From: Novosphingobium sp. SCN 66-18
GTDB taxonomy: Bacteria > Pseudomonadota > Alphaproteobacteria > Sphingomonadales > Sphingomonadaceae
Assembly: GCA_001725355.1 (NCBI GenBank)
Contig: MEGD01000012.1
Location: forward strand, 20,227-84,226
DNA: 64,000 nucleotides
Reading direction: 5' to 3'
Numbering within the stretch: the first letter of the stretch is position 1; each line of letters begins with the position of its first letter. Under the pieces are notes generated by a model. The model was not told where the DNA came from and made no database searches. It saw only the letters and a list, made by a program, of their open reading frames with translations. A program made the translations under genes and the position numbers. Shown piece after piece: positions 49,148 through 58,209 of this stretch.

Positions 49148-49681
49148 TCACCTGTTGCGCCAGATTGCTTCGAACACACCGTCGCGTCGAACAAGCGCGT
49201 GGAACAAACCGGCCGCGAGGTGGCCAAGGATCAGAGCGAAGAACAGTACCGCGATTACAGTATGGGCGACGCGCAGGACGGCATAGAGCGCGATATCGTG
49301 CGGCAGAATCGGCGGCAGCACGATCCCTTTGACCAACACGACGGGATAGCCCGCCGCCGACAACATGCCCCAGCCAATCAGCGGCATGACGATGATCGAG
49401 AGATAAAGCAGGACATGCGACGCCTTCGCCCCGGCCACCATGAGCGGCGGCAGGTCGGCAGGCAGCGCCGGCGCGCCGGTCTTCAGCCGGACGGCGAGCC
49501 GGATCGACACCAGCACCAGCAGCGCGATCCCGATCGGGCGGTGCAGCCCGATCAGCGAGTGATAGGCAGGGCCTGCTGTCGACACCATGGCAACACCGAT
49601 GAACAGCATGGCGAGGATCAGTGCCGCCATCAGCCAGTGGAGTACGCGGATGACGGGATGGAAATGGTGGCGCGTGGTCAT
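49148..49681 (-). CDS. Cytochrome b561 (CybB-like)
   Basis: 177 residues with four membrane helices. FHPVIRVLHWLMAALILAMLFIG and SLIGLHRPIGIALLVLVSIRLAVRL contain the first two helices with His ligands; HVLLYLSIIVMPLIGWGM and VAHTVIAVLFFALILGHLAAGLFHAL hold the rest. Superoxide:quinone or quinol-linked electron carrier in the inner membrane. Its ATG overlaps the stop of the catalase-like gene, so the two are translationally coupled. Confidence 0.9.
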   Translation of the reverse strand: MTTRHHFHPVIRVLHWLMAALILAMLFIGVAMVSTAGPAYHSLIGLHRPIGIALLVLVSIRLAVRLKTGAPALPADLPPLMVAGAKASHVLLYLSIIVMPLIGWGMLSAAGYPVVLVKGIVLPPILPHDIALYAVLRVAHTVIAVLFFALILGHLAAGLFHALVRRDGVFEAIWRNR

Positions 49682-50763
49682 TGCTTTTTCCCCGAGATGC
49701 CGAATTGCGCGCCGATCGCGCTGGGGCCGGAGCCCTCCTGGGCGCGGCGAGTGTAGGACGTCGAATAAACCGCCGACCGCGCGGACAGCAGCGGGTCGTC
49801 GGACACCGCGATCCCCGGAGGCAGGACGGTCGGATCATAGTTGAAGTCACGGCAGTCGCCGGTCTCCTCGGGCGCCCAGCGGTCGATCGTCAGCGTGCCG
49901 ACATCGATTTGGCGGTGCGGCCCGGTCCATTGGATGGTGGCGTTGTCGGTAACGTCGCCCGGATTGGCCAGCGTGACGATCAGGTGCCAGCGTACAGGGC
50001 CGGCCTTCAGCCGCTGGATGAATTCGTCGAACAGATAGTTCTTGGGCAACGTCGCCAGCTTGCTCTTGTCGAGCGCGACGAGCTTGTCCTCGGGCACCAT
50101 CTTCCAGCGCACCAGGCGGGTGCGACCTGCGGCGTCGATGAAGCGGAAAGCGTTGATCGAATGATAAGTGCCGTTGGCGAAGCTGTTCGGCAGAGGTATC
50201 GTCTTCATGTAATCCATGAAGCGCTTCGTCTCCGGGTGTTTGGCGAGATAAGCTGTCAGCAACGCCGGATCGGGTTTGCCGGTCTTCGGATCGGGTTGGG
50301 TGGCAATCTGCTGGGCGACGAACGACTTGACGTCGGCGACCGGGAAGATCGCGGTATGGTCCATCGCGGTGCGCCATTCCTGCCCGTTGGGCGAGATGAT
50401 GCGTAGGGCCATGGCGTGGAAGACATTGCGCCCGTCGTTCGCCAACGGATTGCCGCCGCCGGTCGAGAAGCGTCCGATGGCCATCGAGCGACCGGTGCGG
50501 AATACGTCGGCTTTCGACAACGTGGTACCGGCGCCATTGGCTTCGAAGCCACCAGCGATACACATCCCCTTGGCGTGGGCACGCCGATAGCCGCGATGCA
50601 GCCCGGCATTGTATTGCAACGCGTTTGCTACTGTGCCGCCGCTTACCCGCGATGGCCCGATCCAGCCTGCGGCCCAGACGAACAGCACGACGATTGTCGC
50701 GACGATCGCCGCGATGATGAGCAAGGGAAGCGCCGGCGACCGCGCGGCATGGGGTTCGGACAT
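49678..50763 (-). CDS. SrpA-type catalase-related peroxidase
   Basis: 361 residues, a shortened heme catalase with an N-terminal membrane anchor (PLLIIAAIVATIVVLFVWAAGWIG), so the heme domain should face the periplasm. MCIAGGFEANG, FSTGGGNPLANDGRNVFHAMAL and WHLIVTLANPGDVTDN are typical of the SrpA clade; the proximal heme Tyr is probably in SARSAVYSTSYTRR. Such proteins are usually peroxidases with weak catalase activity. Coupled to the cytochrome b561 and controlled from a promoter (50798-50824) like that of the ECF sigma gene. Confidence 0.88.
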   Translation of the reverse strand: MSEPHAARSPALPLLIIAAIVATIVVLFVWAAGWIGPSRVSGGTVANALQYNAGLHRGYRRAHAKGMCIAGGFEANGAGTTLSKADVFRTGRSMAIGRFSTGGGNPLANDGRNVFHAMALRIISPNGQEWRTAMDHTAIFPVADVKSFVAQQIATQPDPKTGKPDPALLTAYLAKHPETKRFMDYMKTIPLPNSFANGTYHSINAFRFIDAAGRTRLVRWKMVPEDKLVALDKSKLATLPKNYLFDEFIQRLKAGPVRWHLIVTLANPGDVTDNATIQWTGPHRQIDVGTLTIDRWAPEETGDCRDFNYDPTVLPPGIAVSDDPLLSARSAVYSTSYTRRAQEGSGPSAIGAQFGISGKKQ

Positions 50764-50787
50764 GAAACAGTCTCCGGCAACGGGTAG

Positions 50788-50836
50788 TTGGCAAATTGGA
50801 CACCGGAGGGATCGCGTCTATTCCCGGATTTGCCAA
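50788..50836. repeat. Inverted repeat flanking the catalase promoter
   Basis: TTGGCAAAT (50788-50796) and ATTTGCCAA (50828-50836) are exact reverse complements 31 bp apart and bracket the minus-strand ECF-type promoter. Possible binding site for an additional regulator. Confidence 0.4.
50798..50824 (-). promoter_or_regulatory. ECF-type promoter of the catalase/cytochrome b561 operon
   Basis: On the minus strand GGAATA is followed after exactly 17 nt by GTCC, 35 nt upstream of the ATG. The identical arrangement precedes the sigma gene on the other strand. Confidence 0.7.
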
Positions 50837-50848
50837 ATAATTTGGAAT

Positions 50849-50875
50849 GGAATAATCGTGGGGCGAGCAGCGTCC
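50849..50875 (+). promoter_or_regulatory. ECF-type autoregulatory promoter of the sigma gene
   Basis: GGAATA-N17-GTCC, 30 nt upstream of the GTG start and before the Shine-Dalgarno GGGAAGGGAGG. The match with the divergent operon points to autoregulation by the encoded sigma factor. Confidence 0.7.
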
Positions 50876-50904
50876 ATTCTGTAGGCACGGGAAGGGAGGC
50901 TGAC

Positions 50905-51432
50905 GTGACGCAGGACATGATCGACATCGTCGGGCCGATAATCCCGTCGCTGCGTCGCTATGCCCGCGCGTTGCTGCGCGACGCCGTTGCCGCCGATGAT
51001 CTGGTTCAGGACACGCTGGAACGGGCGATCGGCCGCTGGCATCAGCGGCGCGAGGACGCCAGCACCCGGGCGTGGCTACTGACGATCCTGCACAACCTCG
51101 CAATCAACACGATGCGCCGAAACAACCGCCGCGGCGTGGCGGTTGCGATCGATGCGGTCGAGGAATCGACGATGGCGACCTTGCCCTCCCAGGAAGCGGG
51201 TCTGGCGCAAAGAGACGTGTTGCGCGCCGTCGCACAATTGCCCGAGGATCAACGGACGCTGCTGTTGCTCATCGCGCTTGAGGGGGTCAGCTATGCCGAG
51301 GCAGCGACGATAACCGGCGTACCTGTCGGAACCGTGATGTCACGACTGTCGCGCGGGCGCGAGAGATTACGGCGTCTGCTCGCCGAACCAGGTGAAACGG
51401 CTGCGAGGCCGATGCTACGGAGCGTGAAGTGA
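50905..51432 (+). CDS. ECF RNA polymerase sigma factor
   Basis: 175 residues from the GTG at 50905, preferred to an upstream ATG frame because of the Shine-Dalgarno and because the upstream codons contain the promoter. Region 2 reads IIPSLRRYARALLRDAVAADDLVQDTLERAI and TRAWLLTILHNLAINTMRRNNRR; region 4 is LPEDQRTLLLLIALEGVSYAEAATITGVPVGTVMSRLSRGRERLR. Followed by an anti-sigma gene with GTGA overlap. The neighbourhood (cytochrome b561 plus SrpA catalase) is one I recall for the ECF26-like group; this should be checked. Confidence 0.93.
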   Translation: MTQDMIDIVGPIIPSLRRYARALLRDAVAADDLVQDTLERAIGRWHQRREDASTRAWLLTILHNLAINTMRRNNRRGVAVAIDAVEESTMATLPSQEAGLAQRDVLRAVAQLPEDQRTLLLLIALEGVSYAEAATITGVPVGTVMSRLSRGRERLRRLLAEPGETAARPMLRSVK

Positions 51433-52211
51433 AACCGATCAGCGACAGCGACCTGCAGGCCTATGTCGATGGCGCCCTGTCGACGGTACGCCATGCCGAG
51501 GTTGCCGACTATCTCGACGCTCACCCGATGGAGGCGGCGCGCATTGGCGACTACATCGCGCAAAGAGATGCGGTCCGCGCTGCCTACGCGTCCGTCATCG
51601 ACGAGGCTGTGCCGGCCGAACTGAACATCGCTACCATGATTGCAACGCGTCGCAATGGGCGGAACGGAACGGTTGTACGTCTGATGCAATACGTGGCGGC
51701 GGTCATTGCCCTGCTGTTGATCGGGGGAGTGACGGGGTGGCAGCTCAACACGTGGAATCATCCCCGCGACGCCGGACTGCCCGCACTCGCCCGCGAGGCG
51801 GCAGCCAGTTACGCCGTATATGCCGAAGATACACATCGCCCCGTGGAGATCGGCGCCAATGACAGTGCGGCACTGAATGACTGGATATCGAGCCGGCTTA
51901 ATCATCGGCTTGCCGCGCCCGACCTGTCGGGCGCCGGCTTTTCTCTTATCGGCGGCCGGTTGGTGCCAACCGATCACGGCCCCGCGGGGCTATTTCTTTA
52001 CGGCAAACGCGGTCGGACGCAGATCGCCGTGCTGGTGCGGCCAATGGGCGCTGTGGATCGCAATGCTCGGATGCGGCTCGAGCACACCGATGGTCTGGCC
52101 AGTTACGTGTGGGCGGACGACGGGATCGGCTATGGCGTCGTCGGCCCTCTGCCGGCGACGGCGCTTCATCCAATCGCCGATGCCACGCGACAACAAGCAG
52201 GGCAAAGCTGA
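51429..52211 (+). CDS. Membrane anti-sigma factor
   Basis: 260 residues. The N-terminal cytoplasmic part (SDSDLQAYVDGALSTVRHAEVADYLDAHP) has the anti-sigma-type helix pattern but lacks the HxxxCxxC zinc motif. One membrane segment (about residues 84-106, LMQYVAAVIALLLIGGVTG) leads to a periplasmic domain with GAGFSLIGGRLVPTDHGPAGLFLYG and SYVWADDGIGYGVVG, the RskA/anti-sigma-K-like sensor form. Probably holds the ECF sigma factor until an oxidative or envelope signal. Coupled to the sigma gene by a 4-bp overlap. Confidence 0.85.
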   Translation: MKPISDSDLQAYVDGALSTVRHAEVADYLDAHPMEAARIGDYIAQRDAVRAAYASVIDEAVPAELNIATMIATRRNGRNGTVVRLMQYVAAVIALLLIGGVTGWQLNTWNHPRDAGLPALAREAAASYAVYAEDTHRPVEIGANDSAALNDWISSRLNHRLAAPDLSGAGFSLIGGRLVPTDHGPAGLFLYGKRGRTQIAVLVRPMGAVDRNARMRLEHTDGLASYVWADDGIGYGVVGPLPATALHPIADATRQQAGQS

Positions 52212-52280
52212 AGTGCTACCTGCACTATAGCTTGGAGCGTGCTGTCTTTTCGCAGACGTAACCGATGTCTGAACTGAAAG

Positions 52281-52690
52281 GATGCCGAGATCCCCCAGCT
52301 GAAGCGCGAGCTGGCCCGGGTGACCGAGGAGCGCGACATCCTAAAAAAGCCACCGCGTATTTCGCTCGGGATGCAAAGTGAGATACGCCTTCGTTGCCGA
52401 GCATCGCGATCGTTTCGGCTTGCGAGCCATGTGCCGGTGCCTCGCCGTGCAGCCCAGTGGTTTCTATGCCTGGCAGAAGAACCCGCTTAGGCTCGGGAAG
52501 ATGCGCGGCAGACCGATCTGATCCGGCAAGCCACGAACGACAGCGGCAAAGTCTATGGCGACCGCAAGCTGCACGACGACCTGCCGGATCAGGGCGAGAC
52601 CTGCTGCCCCAACCGCGTTGCCCGGTTAACCAGGCTCGCGGGTATCAGGGCACAGGTCGGATTTGCATGCTCCTCCTCAATGGAACATAA
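52281..52690 (+). pseudogene. Degenerate IS3-family transposase remnant
   Basis: The end of orfA is recognisable (LKRELARVTEERDILKK, then a 1-nt loss before the ATAYFARDAK reading), followed by the orfB start VRYAFVAEHRDRFGLRAMCRCL, PSGFYAWQKNPL, another frameshift, DARQTDLIRQATNDSGKVYGDRKLHDDL and CCPNRVARLTRLAGI. The DDE catalytic part is missing. No intact terminal inverted repeats seen. The rest of 52212-52732 shows nothing else. Confidence 0.8.
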
Positions 52691-52732
52691 AGCGAACGTT
52701 ACTGCGATTCGAGATGATGGAGAGCTGGTGCG

Positions 52733-53353
52733 ATGGTCAGTCTGATAACGGGCGAGGACGGGCGACCGCGGTGTGGCTGGTGCGCGGCCTCAGCGGAGTA
52801 CATCGCCTATCATGACCGCGAATGGGGCTTCCCCGTGGACGACGATCGGCGGCTGTTCGAAAAGCTCTCGCTCGAAGGCTTCCAGTCGGGCTTGAGCTGG
52901 CGCACCATCCTGATGAAGCGCGACAATTTCCGCGCCGCGTTCCACGGCTTCGATTTCGCGCGCGTTGCCTGCTTCGACGAAGGCGATGTCGAACGGCTGT
53001 TGCAGGATGCCGGCATCGTCCGCCACCGCGGCAAGATCGAGGCGGTGATCAACAACGCCGGCCGCGCGCTGGAGCTGATCGCCGAAAAGGGCTCGCTCGC
53101 CGCCTATGTCTGGAGCTTCGAGCCACGGGATGAAGCCCCTCCCCACCTTGCCTCCACCTCGCCCGCGTCGATCGCGATGTCGAAGGACCTCAAGAAGCGG
53201 GGCTGGAAGTTCGTCGGCCCGACGACCGTCCATGCCTTCATGCAGGCGATGGGCCTGATCAACGACCACGCCAGGGAATGCGCGATCCATGCCGAGGCGG
53301 AAGCGGCACGGGAGCACTTCGTGCGCCCTGCCCCGTCCTCCCCGGCGCGCTGA
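52733..53353 (+). CDS. tag: DNA-3-methyladenine glycosylase I
   Basis: 206 residues. Removes 3-methyladenine from alkylated DNA. RCGWCAASAEYIAYHDREWGFPVDDDRRLFE is the family signature with the Cys of the zinc snap, then GFQSGLSWRTILMKRDNFR, and KKRGWKFVGPTTVHAFMQAMGLINDHARECAIHAEAE with the remaining zinc ligands. Its stop touches the stop of the convergent next gene with no gap. Confidence 0.94.
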   Translation: MVSLITGEDGRPRCGWCAASAEYIAYHDREWGFPVDDDRRLFEKLSLEGFQSGLSWRTILMKRDNFRAAFHGFDFARVACFDEGDVERLLQDAGIVRHRGKIEAVINNAGRALELIAEKGSLAAYVWSFEPRDEAPPHLASTSPASIAMSKDLKKRGWKFVGPTTVHAFMQAMGLINDHARECAIHAEAEAAREHFVRPAPSSPAR

Positions 53354-53926
53354 TCATTTCACGCCGGCGAAAGCACCCCGCGCACGCTCCACTTCGCGCC
53401 AGCTTTGCAGATAGGCGATCACATCGTCTCCCTGCGCCGCGCTGACCGCGCCGCTGCCGTTGGCGATGGCCCCCGCCACGATCTGCGCGCGAAGATGCTC
53501 TTCCTCGTCTTTTCCGTCGGGTAGCCGCTTTACGGCGAGCGGCGCGTGCCGCTCCATGGCCGCGCTCCAGGGCACGCCCCGATCGACCGCGATCCGCGCC
53601 AGGCGCGCGATCTGCACCAGATAGCGCGATGCCGCGTCCTGCGCCGCCCTGCTCCAGCCGAACCGCGCGGTGCAACTGGCCAGCGCCAGCGTCATGTCGC
53701 GCGATGCTGCGGCGGAACCCTGGGCGGTCTTCACGCGACCGGCGGGATCATCCGGCTGCTGCGCGAACAGCCCGGCGATATCCGCCCGCTGGCGCTCGTT
53801 CAGCCGGTCGTCGATGCAGCGCAACTGCTCGACCGGCGCGGCTTGCGCGGGCATCGCCAGCATGGGCGCCATCTGGCAGCCCGCCAGCACGCAGCCGGCC
53901 GCGATCCATGAACGCATGGTATTCAT
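53354..53926 (-). CDS. Small secreted or lipoprotein of unknown function (surface module)
   Basis: 190 residues with a signal sequence (MNTMRSWIAAGCVLAGC, then QMAPMLAMPAQAAP). Both a lipobox LAGC and an AQA cleavage site are possible. The mature part is helical and has three Cys. No family recognised. It lies 17 bp downstream of the beta-barrel gene, as third gene of the giant-protein module, and is probably co-transcribed. Confidence 0.7.
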   Translation of the reverse strand: MNTMRSWIAAGCVLAGCQMAPMLAMPAQAAPVEQLRCIDDRLNERQRADIAGLFAQQPDDPAGRVKTAQGSAAASRDMTLALASCTARFGWSRAAQDAASRYLVQIARLARIAVDRGVPWSAAMERHAPLAVKRLPDGKDEEEHLRAQIVAGAIANGSGAVSAAQGDDVIAYLQSWREVERARGAFAGVK

Positions 53927-53943
53927 CCCCGCTCTTCCCCGCA

Positions 53944-56718
53944 TCAGAACTTGCCCAGCAGGTTCACGAACACGCCCTTGCTCGTGAAGCTCTGGTTCGA
54001 AAGGTCACTGGAAAAGTCGGAGAAGCTGTAACCCACGCCGACTTTCGCGTTGTTGCCCAGATGGCGATAGACCGCCGCCAGACCGCCCCAGCGGTGATCG
54101 CCCGCGCGGTCGGCGGACAGGTAGTGGCCTTCGACCAGCACGTCCCACTGCCGCACCAGCCGCCAGTCGATCCGCGCCACCCCCAGCCAGGTGTTGCTGG
54201 TGACATAGGTATCGCTGTCGCGCGTGAGCGAGACGCTGCCCTTGCGGAAGGCGTACTTGCCGCCCAGCGTCAGCGTGCGCGTCAGATCGTAGTTCGCGTC
54301 GATCGCGAAGATCTGGCTCTTCTGCTTGGGGCTGCCGATCTGCCCGCCCTGCGTCACCTGTCCCACCGGCCCCATGTCCTTGAGGTAGGTATAACGCGTC
54401 AGCAGGTTGAGCCGGTCGTTCGCCACCGGGCGATAGGCGAAGCCGATCGTGCCTTCGACATAGTCGGCGGCGTTGACGTCGGCCGTGGTGTTGTCCGCGA
54501 TGGCGAAGTTCAGCCGGGCCAGCGCGCGCCAGTCCGGGTTGATCATGACCGAGGCGTGGTTGCGGAACAGCCACACGTTCTGGCTGCGCCCCACCCCCCG
54601 CTCGAACCGGCCTTCGACATTGGCGCCGAACTGCACGCCCTTGCTGGTATAGGCCACGCCGAACGTGCCGGCGGTGCGGCGGAAGCGGCCCGTCGTCACG
54701 TCGTCGATTTGGCCGTTCTCGAACGAGCCGGAGAACGACCAGCGCTCCGTGGGCGTCCAGTCCAGCCCGAAGCCGCGCGTCAGGCTGGGCGCTGTGCCGC
54801 CATGGCCCAGCTTGTTTTCGCCGTGGATCGAGAGCGCGGAGGAGAACCTGTGCCGCGCGCCCAGCGTCAGCGTGCCGCGATTGGTGCGGGTGAAGCTGGT
54901 GGAAGGCTCAAGCCCCTGATCGACGCGGTCGGTGACCAGCGCATAGCCGAGGTAGGTTTCCGATCCCCGGCCATAGCGGTGGTTGAGCGTGGCGCTCGCG
55001 CCCAACCCGCCATCGCCTTCGGACACTTCGGCCGCGAGCGACCGCCGGTCGGAAAGCTCCACCTTGCCGCCCAGCCCGACGCGGTTGTTGCCGCGCCGCC
55101 CGGCGTCGCGGTCCAGCGTCGCCTGCCCGAAGCCATAGACCGACCACCTGCCCTGCTCCGGCGTGTAGCCCAGTTGCAGCGCGGCATCGGTCCGCTTGCC
55201 GCTTTCGGTGCTGTTATAGACCAGCCCGACCGCGTCCTCGCTATGGCGCAGCCCGCCAGCCAGCGTGAAACCGCCGCCCAGCCGCTGCGTCACGTCCGCC
55301 GAGCCGACCGTGCGGCTGCCCGCCGCGTCGGTGCGCAAGTGCTGGACCTTGGCCGCCAGCGCGGTGCGGCTGCCGATCGGCAGCGCCAGTTGCGCGCCCC
55401 AGCGCTCGGTGGCGCTCGCGGTCAGTTGCGCGTTGGCACCGAAGCCGGCGTCGAGATGCTCGAACCACGCGGAGAGCTTGCCCTTGTCAATTCCGGTTCC
55501 GCCAGCGTCCGCCGCCTTGCCGCCCGCCAGTTCCGCGAAGTTCACCGCCACTCCCGCGCGATAGGCCATGGCCTTCACGTTGGCGCTTCCGGTCGCGCCA
55601 TAGCTGGTGAAGGTCAGGCCGCCGTCGACCGAGTTCGACTGGCCGAAGCCCGGCCCTTCGGTCTGCGCGACTTCCGCCTTCACATACGTGCCCGGATGCA
55701 GCCGCACGGTGGCGTCGGTGCCCAGCAGCGTCTGGTCCGCGGTGCCGGTGGTCTCGCGCTGGCCGGTCACGCCCAGGCGCACCGTATCGCCGATCCACGC
55801 GGCGGCGCGGCCGCCCACGGTATAGCCGCCCACGTCGCCCACCGCCGGGGTATATTCGTAATTCGCGACCAGCACCGGCACGCCCGCCGCAGCCGTGCCG
55901 TCGCGCACCGTCGCGCCATCGGCGGCGTAGGACGAAAGCGGCTGGAGCAGCGTGAGCCGCCCCTGGAAGTAATCGATGCTGTAGTCTTCCTGCGCCTGCA
56001 GGCTGCGGCGCGAAAGGACCACGCCGGTGATCCGGTCGCGCACTTCCACCGCCAGCCGTTCCGATCCCACGGCCACGTCGCGGCGCTGGAGGTAATAGAG
56101 CGAACCGCCCGTGCCCCGGAACTCGTCGCGGCCGGGGATCGTGCCGGGGTCGGACGCGAAGGCGGTCACCTGCAGCCTGCTTTCGCCAAAGCTGGTGGTC
56201 TTCACGCTCTGGTGGCTGGCAATCGCCCCGAACGTGCCGCGATTGAGCTGCGCCAGTTCCGCCTGGCGGATATCGGCGACATAGTTGCCGATCAGCAGGC
56301 TGGAGCGGTCCTTCTGCACTTTCAGGTAGAACCGCCCCTGCGTCGGCGCATCCTCGACGAGCGCGGAATCGTCGCCATAGGTCGTGTAGTATTCGTTGGA
56401 ATTGAGCCGGCGCAGCAACTGGCGCGGGTCCTTGCGGTCCAGGTTGCTGAACAGGTCCTTGAGCAGCGTCTCGCCGGTGTCGAGCGAACTCGTCACCTTC
56501 CACCCGCTGGCGAAAGTACCCTTGGCGTAGAACGCCGCACGGCCGGTCACGTGCTCGCCCGCCGCGATCGGATCGCCGCTGACTTCCACCGCTGGGCCGT
56601 TGCCCTTGGAGGACACGAACGTCAGATCGCCCTGACCCACGATGAACCAGTCGCTTTTCTTGACGCCGATGTCGCGCATCGCGGTGAACCGGGTCTGTTC
56701 GCCCTGCCCCACCGTCAC
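53944..56718 (-). CDS. Outer-membrane beta-barrel part of a frameshifted surface protein
   Basis: 924 residues read from an internal GTG; in the intact protein this is the C-terminal two thirds. It opens with DWFIVGQGDLTFVSSKGNGP and FYAKGTFASGWKVTSSLDTGETLLKDLFSNLDRKDPRQLL, followed by about 20-30 alternating amphipathic strands rich in Gly, aromatic and charged residues and ending in SKGVFVNLLGKF with C-terminal Phe, as in outer-membrane barrels. Alone it would lack a signal peptide. The upstream part (56730-58204) is in another frame because of an indel in a CG run at 56736-56744. Confidence 0.8.
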   Translation of the reverse strand: MTVGQGEQTRFTAMRDIGVKKSDWFIVGQGDLTFVSSKGNGPAVEVSGDPIAAGEHVTGRAAFYAKGTFASGWKVTSSLDTGETLLKDLFSNLDRKDPRQLLRRLNSNEYYTTYGDDSALVEDAPTQGRFYLKVQKDRSSLLIGNYVADIRQAELAQLNRGTFGAIASHQSVKTTSFGESRLQVTAFASDPGTIPGRDEFRGTGGSLYYLQRRDVAVGSERLAVEVRDRITGVVLSRRSLQAQEDYSIDYFQGRLTLLQPLSSYAADGATVRDGTAAAGVPVLVANYEYTPAVGDVGGYTVGGRAAAWIGDTVRLGVTGQRETTGTADQTLLGTDATVRLHPGTYVKAEVAQTEGPGFGQSNSVDGGLTFTSYGATGSANVKAMAYRAGVAVNFAELAGGKAADAGGTGIDKGKLSAWFEHLDAGFGANAQLTASATERWGAQLALPIGSRTALAAKVQHLRTDAAGSRTVGSADVTQRLGGGFTLAGGLRHSEDAVGLVYNSTESGKRTDAALQLGYTPEQGRWSVYGFGQATLDRDAGRRGNNRVGLGGKVELSDRRSLAAEVSEGDGGLGASATLNHRYGRGSETYLGYALVTDRVDQGLEPSTSFTRTNRGTLTLGARHRFSSALSIHGENKLGHGGTAPSLTRGFGLDWTPTERWSFSGSFENGQIDDVTTGRFRRTAGTFGVAYTSKGVQFGANVEGRFERGVGRSQNVWLFRNHASVMINPDWRALARLNFAIADNTTADVNAADYVEGTIGFAYRPVANDRLNLLTRYTYLKDMGPVGQVTQGGQIGSPKQKSQIFAIDANYDLTRTLTLGGKYAFRKGSVSLTRDSDTYVTSNTWLGVARIDWRLVRQWDVLVEGHYLSADRAGDHRWGGLAAVYRHLGNNAKVGVGYSFSDFSSDLSNQSFTSKGVFVNLLGKF

Positions 56719-56729
56719 CCAGACCTGCC

Positions 56730-58204
56730 GAGCATCGCGCGCGCTGGAGCGGAATCATCTGCCCGCCCACGCGCACCACTTCCTCGGCAGCGTCGGCATG
56801 GCCGGTGACCGTTACCGTCGCGGTCCGCCCGAACGGAATGTTGCGCACCGCCGCCTCGTCGCGCGATCCGAACAGCGGGCGTGGCGGCGGGCTGCCCTCG
56901 AACGGGGTATCCACCACCGTCAGTTCCTGCGGCGCGGTCTCGTCGAACTGGCCATCGCGGTCATAGACGCGATAGACGTAGAACAGGTCGCCCTCGGCGT
57001 CCGCGCGCGGCGTCCAGCGTACAACGCCGTCGCGGTCGGCCGGCACGACCGCCATCGGCATATCATCGGGCGAGGCATCGGCGCGGAAGATCCGCACTTC
57101 GCCGCGCGCCACCATCGCGGGGTAGTTGGTATAGCGGATGAACGTGGCGTCCTGCCCGCGCACCACCGCCCGCTCGCTTTCGACCAGCCCCGCCGCAAGC
57201 ACGGGATCGATGCGCGCGGCATCGGTCCGCACGCGGATGGCATAGGGGTTGTCGGCCACCGCCGGCGCCGCGGGCACCGCATCGGTCTGCGGATCGGCCA
57301 TGGCGATGCTTAGGCCATCGCCGGCTCCCATGGCGGTTGTCGGCAAGCTCTGCGCCGGATCGGGCACGACGTGCTGGGTCGTGCTGTCGCCACACGGGCC
57401 GGTCACGCTCACCGCCACCGCATCGCAGCCCGCCGGGTGCAGTTGAATGGCCGCGAAGCGTCCGGCGGCATCGGCCGGCGCGATCTGGCCGGCGATGCGC
57501 ACGAGGTGATCCGGCGCGGAGGTCTGGCCCTCCACCGCCACGGCCTGCGCGCCATCGAGCGGAATCTGGCGGATCGCGGCGCTGTCGATCATGCCGAAAT
57601 CGGCACGGGCGACCGGCGCGGTGGGCAGCATGTGCACCGCCGACAGCACCGTCAGCGGCTGCGGCGCGGTCTCGTCGTACCGCCCGTCGCGGTCATAGAC
57701 GCGATAGACATAGCGCATGGCGTCGCCCGCATAGATGCTGGGTGTCCACCGGATCAGCCCGTTGCGATCGGCTTCCACCACCGCATGCGGCGGCCCTGCC
57801 AGCGGCGCATCGGGCGCGAACACGCGCAGTTCCGCGCGATCGATGAAGGCCGGATAGTTGCTGTAGCCCAGGAACAGCGCCGCATCGCCGCGCCGCACCG
57901 TGCTTTCCGAGCCGACCAGCCCGACCGACAGGACCGGCATGGGCGCGATCTGCACGATGCTGGCCGAGAGCGCGGCCAGGCGTGTCTCCACCCCCGGCAG
58001 AACCCGCTGGTCCATCAGGCTGGCGTCGATCGCCAACCGGGAAAGCCGGGTGAAATCAGCTTGCGACACAAGCGGACTGGCGTGCGGCGCGGCGAAGGCG
58101 GGCGTGGCGATCCCCAGCCCGGCCAGCGCGGAAACGCTGGCAAGCAGGGTGGCATGGCGCGCCTTGAACGCGGGCTGCGGGGCCAGGATGGTCTTGCGGT
58201 TCAT
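56730..58204 (-). pseudogene. N-terminal part of the frameshifted barrel protein
   Basis: About 490 codons from the ATG at 58204. A signal peptide (TLLASVSALAGLGIATPAFAA) is followed by two copies of a ~130-residue Ig-like unit: GLVGSESTVRRGDAALFLGYSNYP...RWTPSIYAG...VYRVYDRDGRYDETAPQPLTVL and GLVESERAVVRGQDATFIRYTNYP...RWTPRADAEG...VYRVYDRDGQFDETAPQELTVV. The frame stays open to 55487, but after 56735 the sequence is out of frame; two bases added to the CG run restore a joint reading RARDARQVWVTVGQGEQT. Intact length would be about 1420 residues. It begins 5 bp after the giant-protein stop. Confidence 0.75.
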
Positions 58205-58209
58205 GGGTC

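Noticed and set aside
49004-52732. Prophage or integrative element at tRNA-Arg
   Set aside because: No integrase, no phage genes and no second copy of the tRNA 3' end seen; only an old IS3 relic supports transfer.
53629-56808. 1059-residue open frame antisense to the barrel gene
   Set aside because: Arg/Ala/Gln-rich without motifs; the opposite strand reads as a strand-rich barrel ending in Phe.
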